A DNA stretch of 10,943 nt from a bacterium. GTDB lineage: Bacteria; Coprothermobacterota; Coprothermobacteria; Coprothermobacterales; JAADFF01. Shown in pieces: positions 7,243 through 10,943 of this stretch; the first letter of the stretch is position 1; every line of letters begins with the position of its first letter. The translations under genes and the position numbers were made by a program. The stretch lies in NCBI GenBank assembly GCA_027063755.1, contig JAMORD010000047.1:1-10943 (forward strand). The letters are read 5' to 3'. The notes below the pieces were generated by a model. It made no database searches. It was given only the letters and a program-made list of their open reading frames with translations, and was not told the DNA's origin.

Positions 7243-7252
7243 ATTTTGTAAA
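7235..7252 (-). promoter_or_regulatory. Candidate promoter of the ABC cassette (extended -10)
   Basis: Read on the minus strand, TGTTATACT (7243-7235) fits an extended -10 box, TG-N-TATACT. A TTTACA at 7252-7247 is too close to be its -35, but lies 19 bases before another weak -10 candidate, TATAAC (7227-7222). Transcription would begin near 7228, giving a leader of about 40 bases to the AUU candidate. Read-through from the peptidase gene is also possible. Confidence 0.35.
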
Positions 7253-7261
7253 AACAGCATG

Positions 7262-8305
7262 CTATTCTCCTTCTATAAATTCAATAAGTATATCTCGTAA
7301 AGTTGCAAGCTCGGCAAGGGTAACAGATTCTTCAGATGTATGGGCTTTCCACAGACTGCCAGCCCCAAAGATGACAGGTTTCAGTCCTTTCATATATAAA
7401 TTGGCGGCATCGGTCCAGCTTCTCATAACAGTGAATTCTGGTTCAGTACCTACAGCACGCTTGTATGCCTCCTTGAGCCTTATAACAACATCTTCATCAT
7501 CATCTATAACAATGGCCTCATCCATGTCAACAACTTCTATTTCTGTATCTTCGTCAATATACTGGCTGAGTTCTTCAAGGGCTTTAACAGGCGAGATGCC
7601 TGGTTGTAAGATAAAGTTTAGCCTTAGTATGGCCTTGTCTGGTACCCTATATATGACAGATCCCCCCTTGATTTCTTGCAGCAGATACAGTGGTGGATAG
7701 AATAGAGGATGCTCCGGTTTGACGAAGGAGAGGTTTTCCACATTTTGTATGAAGGCATAGAGTCTTTCCAGTGCATTGTTGCCCTTTTCTGGATGTGCTC
7801 CGTGTGCCGACTTACCATAAAAGGTTACAACAACCTCTAAAAAACCTGCTTCAATATTGGCTATTTTAAGGTCAGTAGGTTCTAACACTAGTGTATAGTT
7901 GCTTGGTGGTACTTCTAAGACCCTAGAGCCCAACCCTGTTTCTTCTTCATCTACGACAAATGCTACTGTTACGGGATCTCTGGTTTTAGCTAGTGCCGAC
8001 AAAAGGGCTGCAATAAGTCCTTTTGTGTCTATAACTCCTCTTCCTCGTAACATGCCACTTTTTTGAAGATACAGTTTGTCTGTATCTTCATCAGCTGGTA
8101 CTGTGTCCATATGGGTAACAATAAGCACCCCATGATTGCCTCGTTTACCGATAACATTAAATCTTCCTTTTTCTACCTCTTGCGTGTGAACCTCCATATC
8201 CATAGAACGAAGAATGGCTGCCAGAAACTTGCCAATTTCTTCTTCTTGTCCTGTTGTTGATGGAATAGACATGAGGTCTTTCAGTAATAATAAAACATCG
8301 TGCAT
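7262..8305 (-). CDS. M20-family zinc peptidase/deacylase (ArgE/DapE/ACY1 type)
   Basis: This 347-residue cytosolic metallohydrolase cleaves an amide bond on an acylated or peptidyl amino acid using two metal ions. The ligands can be followed through the sequence: THMDTVP (H65, D67), GRGVIDTKG with the bridging D93, VVDEEETG with the catalytic base and metal Glu at 120-121, EPTDL with E142, and AHTSEES with H322. The dimerisation domain carries SAHGAHPEKGNNA (166-178), including the His that completes the partner's active site. SWTDAANLY (296-304) is also typical. Length fits acetylornithine deacetylase, DapE and LysK-like enzymes, but the sequence alone does not separate them, and no Arg or Lys pathway gene is adjacent. 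The ATG has AAAGGGGGA (8313-8321) upstream at good spacing. It lies 36 bases after the sugar transferase gene, probably in the same transcript. The segment DMDEAIVIDDDEDVV is notably acidic. Confidence 0.93.
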   Translation of the reverse strand: MHDVLLLLKDLMSIPSTTGQEEEIGKFLAAILRSMDMEVHTQEVEKGRFNVIGKRGNHGVLIVTHMDTVPADEDTDKLYLQKSGMLRGRGVIDTKGLIAALLSALAKTRDPVTVAFVVDEEETGLGSRVLEVPPSNYTLVLEPTDLKIANIEAGFLEVVVTFYGKSAHGAHPEKGNNALERLYAFIQNVENLSFVKPEHPLFYPPLYLLQEIKGGSVIYRVPDKAILRLNFILQPGISPVKALEELSQYIDEDTEIEVVDMDEAIVIDDDEDVVIRLKEAYKRAVGTEPEFTVMRSWTDAANLYMKGLKPVIFGAGSLWKAHTSEESVTLAELATLRDILIEFIEGE

Positions 8306-8312
8306 ACTACAT

Positions 8313-8321
8313 TCCCCCTTT
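8313..8321 (-). promoter_or_regulatory. Ribosome binding site AAAGGGGGA of the M20 peptidase
   Basis: On the minus strand AAAGGGGGA ends 7 bases before ATG 8305. The same nonamer precedes the sugar transferase gene and a shorter AGGGGGA precedes the second ABC ATPase. An ATG at 8312 runs straight into a TAG and is not used. Confidence 0.7.
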
Positions 8322-8341
8322 GCTTACTAACTCATTATATA

Positions 8342-9574
8342 TTACTTGGCTTTAGAAGGGGTGAGCATTGTTTTTATAGTCATAAGGATAATGCGAATAT
8401 CAAGGGAGATTTTGGGTCTTGAGAGAATATATATAAGGTCGTATGTTAGCTTTTCTTCTGGTGGAGTATCATATTTTCCGTATACTTGAGCCAGTCCCGT
8501 GATACCGGGTTTTACCATGAGTCTCATCTTGAAGAGTGGTAATTCTTGTTCTATTTTCTCATACATCTCTGGTCTTTCGGGGCGAGGTCCCACTGTTGAC
8601 ATGTCTCCTTTGAGTACATTGAAAAATTGTGGTAGTTCATCAAGTCTAGTCTTTCTGAGAAATTTTCCCACTTTCGTTATGCGAGGATCATCTTCTGTTG
8701 CGAGGACGGCACCTGTATATTTTTCTGCGTCTGGTATCATAGTGCGAAATTTGATAACTTTAAATGGTTTGCCATCTTTCCCCAATCTTGTTTGTAGGTA
8801 GAATATAGGCCCCGGACTGTCTATGTATATAGCCAACCCTATAAATGGCAATAGGGCAATTGTTATTAAGCTTCCGATGAGACCCATGAAAAGGTCTTCA
8901 ATAAATTTAAAAAAGCGTTCTGCTGGTGAGATAATGGGAGCAGAGTAGTATAAAATAGGGTGACTCCCTAGAGAAAGGAATTTTGAAGCATGTAGGATAA
9001 TATCCGAGGGTTTAGGTTCTATAAAGACATCTTTACCTTTTTCAATGGCTTTTAGAAGCAGGTAGGCATTGCCTTCTTCTTTTAAAGAAGAGACTATAAC
9101 AGAATCAACTTTATCTATGTCGTTTTCTGATTGTATGAGAATGCCAGAGATGTTGTCAAGGTGGGTATATCCGATAATACCCACTGTTTTCTTTATCCAC
9201 GATATTCCTAATTTTCTCTCAATGTATATAACTATAGACAACATAATAAGTTGTAAGATAAAAGCTATCAGAAGTATGGACCGGGGCAAGGCAAATGCAT
9301 GAAGTAAGTAGTTGAATGTTGACCATATAAATGTTGTAATAAGCGATGCTGCTGTAAATCCGGCAATTTCTTCCAACGCAGACAGATTAATACGTGGATA
9401 GTTATCCATAATGAGAGATATAAATATAAAGGCAAGTAGGGTCAGGGGAAATATACGTGAGAAGTCTGAAAAGTTTTTCTGGGGAAAAGGGTATCCAAAG
9501 CGTATGAAGAAACCAAGGTAATAGCTTATTGTAAATATCACAAGGTCGCGTACAAAACGACGTATATGAATCAT
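8342..9574 (-). CDS. Polyprenyl-phosphate sugar-1-phosphate transferase (WbaP/EpsL-type)
   Basis: The enzyme transfers a sugar phosphate from a nucleotide sugar to undecaprenyl phosphate, the first membrane step of exopolysaccharide, capsule or O-antigen assembly. At 410 residues it shows four N-terminal membrane helices (about 8-26, 42-57, 71-93, 98-118) and a short central nucleotide-fold-like region starting VGIIGY at 131. A hydrophobic segment follows at about 227-250, the re-entrant helix of this family, and then the catalytic domain. Catalytic-domain motifs are SPGPIFY (253-259), KFRTM (275-279), the Asp-Glu catalytic pair in DELPQ (D312, E313), GPRPERPE (329-336) and KPGITGLAQV (355-364). 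The usual length is about 450-480 residues, and the shortening falls in the central domain. The sugar donor is unknown. The ATG follows the response regulator by 18 bases, suggesting a shared transcript and regulation of polysaccharide synthesis. Confidence 0.95.
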   Translation of the reverse strand: MIHIRRFVRDLVIFTISYYLGFFIRFGYPFPQKNFSDFSRIFPLTLLAFIFISLIMDNYPRINLSALEEIAGFTAASLITTFIWSTFNYLLHAFALPRSILLIAFILQLIMLSIVIYIERKLGISWIKKTVGIIGYTHLDNISGILIQSENDIDKVDSVIVSSLKEEGNAYLLLKAIEKGKDVFIEPKPSDIILHASKFLSLGSHPILYYSAPIISPAERFFKFIEDLFMGLIGSLITIALLPFIGLAIYIDSPGPIFYLQTRLGKDGKPFKVIKFRTMIPDAEKYTGAVLATEDDPRITKVGKFLRKTRLDELPQFFNVLKGDMSTVGPRPERPEMYEKIEQELPLFKMRLMVKPGITGLAQVYGKYDTPPEEKLTYDLIYILSRPKISLDIRIILMTIKTMLTPSKAK

Positions 9575-9585
9575 ATAGTGCTTTG

Positions 9586-9594
9586 TCCCCCTTT
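9586..9594 (-). promoter_or_regulatory. Ribosome binding site AAAGGGGGA of the sugar transferase
   Basis: AAAGGGGGA (minus strand, 9594-9586) begins within the stop codon of the response regulator. Its G run ends 12 bases before ATG 9574, slightly longer than usual spacing. Its overlap with the upstream stop points to coupled translation. Confidence 0.6.
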
Positions 9595-10943
9595 ATCTGA
9601 TATCGTCGTTAGTAATACCGTATTCCTTTATTTTTTTAAACAGCGCTTGTCTTGATATACCTAATTTCTTTGCTGCCTCTGTTTTGTTACCTCTGCACTG
9701 TTTTAGCACATTGATAATGGTTTCTTTTTCTACCTGTTTGATAATGTCTTTTAGCGATACAAACTTACCATCGGGTATAGCAATAGTAGAGAGTGTGTTT
9801 TCATTCTCTTCTTCTTGAGAAGAACTGCCTGGTAATTTGCTAATTTCTTTCCCCAATTCTTGTGGTAAGGCATGAACATCAATATAGGCGTTAGCAGACA
9901 TGGCAATTGCCCTGGCTATAATGTTTTCCAGCTCTCTGACATTGCCGGGGTAGTCATAATTTATTAGTAGGTCCATCGCCCTTTTTGTTATGCCCTTAAC
10001 ATTGATACCATAGGCCTTAGAATACTTTGAGATGAAGTAAAATACAAGTTCCGGTATATCTTCTTTTCTTTCTCTAAGTGGTGGTATATGTATATGAACA
10101 ACATTAAGTCTAAAAAGAAAGTCTTTGCGAAGCCTTTTTTCTTCAACGAGTTTCTGAGTATTTTCGCTGGATGTACCGATAAATCTGATATCAAGTGATA
10201 TTTCTTCACTATCCCTTTGGATATGCTTTTCTCCAATGATCGGTAGTAGGTAGCCTTGAGCGACGAAACTAAGGTCTCCTATCTCGTCAAGTAGCACAGT
10301 GCCACCCTGGGCCGATAAGATCTTAGATGCTATCTCGCCACTATCTATCGTTTCCTCGGTGATAGCAGAGCAGGGTATGTGGACAAATGGCTTGTCTGCC
10401 CTTGAAGATACATTGTGTATACTGCGGGCAACATGTTCTTTTCCTACGCCACTTTCCCCGGTAATCAGTATGTTAACAGGTGATTCGGCAATTTTGCCAA
10501 TCATTTTAAATATGTTCTTCATGGCATCAGACTTGCCAACAAGGATGGATGATGGTTCGGCAGTAGGGGAAAGTATTTCTACCTCTTTTAGGGATTCTCT
10601 ATAGGCCATAGCCTTGTGGAAAATATCAAGTATGTCTTCTATATCAAAGGGCTTAACAATGTATTCAAATGCCCCTTCTTTCATTGCTGTAATGGTATGA
10701 TCGGCATCTCCATAAGCTGTTAGCATAATCACGGGGGTGTTTGGAAGAAGCTTTTTTATCTTCTTTAAAGCTTCCATACCGTCAATACCGGGCATACGAA
10801 TATCAAGGAATACAACTTGTGGTTTGTTGATGCGAGCGATATCTATTGCTTCCCCTCCGTTGCGGGCCTCTATAACAAAAGCCTCCTCCTCAAGTATTTC
10901 CTTGAGGAGGAGACGTACACTGTCTTCATCATCGGCTATGAGT
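9593..10943 (-). CDS. NtrC-family response regulator lacking the GAFTGA loop, 5' end missing
   Basis: The frame is open to the window edge; 449 residues are visible and only a few N-terminal ones are missing. The receiver domain is complete in its key residues: acidic pair in IADDED at the start, phospho-acceptor Asp in FLDIRMPG, Thr in MLTAYGD and Lys in IVKPF. The AAA+ domain (about 135-350) has Walker A GESGVGKE, Walker B GGTVLLDEIGDL, the arginine-bearing LRKDFLFRLNV, PPLRERKEDIP and sensor II YPGNVRELENI. Between CSAI and GGTVLLDE there are only 18 residues, so the usual ELFGxxxGAFTGA loop that contacts sigma-54 is gone. The C-terminal Fis-type helix-turn-helix is GNKTEAAKKLGISRQALF. By analogy with TyrR and Rhodobacter capsulatus NtrC it may act with the housekeeping sigma factor or repress. 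It probably controls the following sugar transferase gene. Confidence 0.95.
   Translation of the reverse strand, partial: LIADDEDSVRLLLKEILEEEAFVIEARNGGEAIDIARINKPQVVFLDIRMPGIDGMEALKKIKKLLPNTPVIMLTAYGDADHTITAMKEGAFEYIVKPFDIEDILDIFHKAMAYRESLKEVEILSPTAEPSSILVGKSDAMKNIFKMIGKIAESPVNILITGESGVGKEHVARSIHNVSSRADKPFVHIPCSAITEETIDSGEIASKILSAQGGTVLLDEIGDLSFVAQGYLLPIIGEKHIQRDSEEISLDIRFIGTSSENTQKLVEEKRLRKDFLFRLNVVHIHIPPLRERKEDIPELVFYFISKYSKAYGINVKGITKRAMDLLINYDYPGNVRELENIIARAIAMSANAYIDVHALPQELGKEISKLPGSSSQEEENENTLSTIAIPDGKFVSLKDIIKQVEKETIINVLKQCRGNKTEAAKKLGISRQALFKKIKEYGITNDDIR
10883..10912. repeat. Perfect 12-bp inverted repeat inside the receiver coding region
   Basis: CTCCTCCTCAAG (10883-10894) and CTTGAGGAGGAG (10901-10912) are exact reverse complements separated by six bases. 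The messenger would fold into a 12-bp stem with loop GAAAUA, about 15-25 codons after the start of the regulator gene. It encodes LLLKEILEEE, so codon choice alone could produce it by chance. Confidence 0.8.

Noticed and set aside
9076-9090. Palindrome CTTCTTT-T-AAAGAAG within the sugar transferase gene
   Set aside because: Short, AT-rich, single-base centre, and explained by Lys/Glu/Leu codons; no regulatory context.
1-10943. CRISPR arrays, tRNA or rRNA genes, transposases, riboswitch leaders
   Set aside because: Nearly every base is covered by conserved coding sequence and no repeat array, cloverleaf or mobile-element motif was seen.

Overview
The window is a densely packed bacterial chromosome segment of roughly 40% GC. 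It holds eleven protein genes in two convergent blocks, with no RNA genes, insertion sequences or CRISPR arrays, and no gene-free stretch longer than about 45 bases. The lineage cannot be fixed from this sequence. Strong Shine-Dalgarno sequences, many AGA/AGG Arg and ATA Ile codons, and GTG/TTG starts fit several low-GC bacterial phyla. I do not assign a phylum.

Plus-strand block (1-4001): the 3' part of a type IIA topoisomerase A subunit (gyrA/parC), the ribosome-associated GTPase gene hflX, a small helical protein of unknown function, and a Maf nucleotide pyrophosphatase. The genes abut or overlap, and each ribosome binding site lies inside the end of the preceding gene. They therefore look like one transcript of housekeeping functions (DNA topology, ribosome rescue, nucleotide-pool cleaning).

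Minus-strand block, read from 10943 down to 3978: an NtrC-family response regulator (5' end just outside the window), a polyprenyl-phosphate sugar-1-phosphate transferase that would start a surface polysaccharide, an M20 metallopeptidase/deacylase, and a tightly overlapping ATPase-permease-ATPase-permease ABC-2 cassette. The regulator and transferase are 18 bases apart and probably co-transcribed. The ABC cassette may have its own promoter, with an overlapping palindromic operator, in the 42-base gap at 7220-7261. The two blocks meet tail to tail and overlap by 24 bases.

No wholly new system is evident. The most interesting points are two conserved proteins that each lack a signature loop. 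The NtrC-like regulator keeps its phosphorylation site, Walker motifs, arginine region and Fis-type helix-turn-helix, but the sigma-54-contacting GAFTGA loop is cleanly missing. The GyrA-like protein lacks the GyrA box that gyrase needs to wrap DNA. Other points are a probable AUU start codon on the first ABC ATPase, the operator-like palindrome in front of it, and a perfect 12-bp hairpin inside the regulator's receiver domain.
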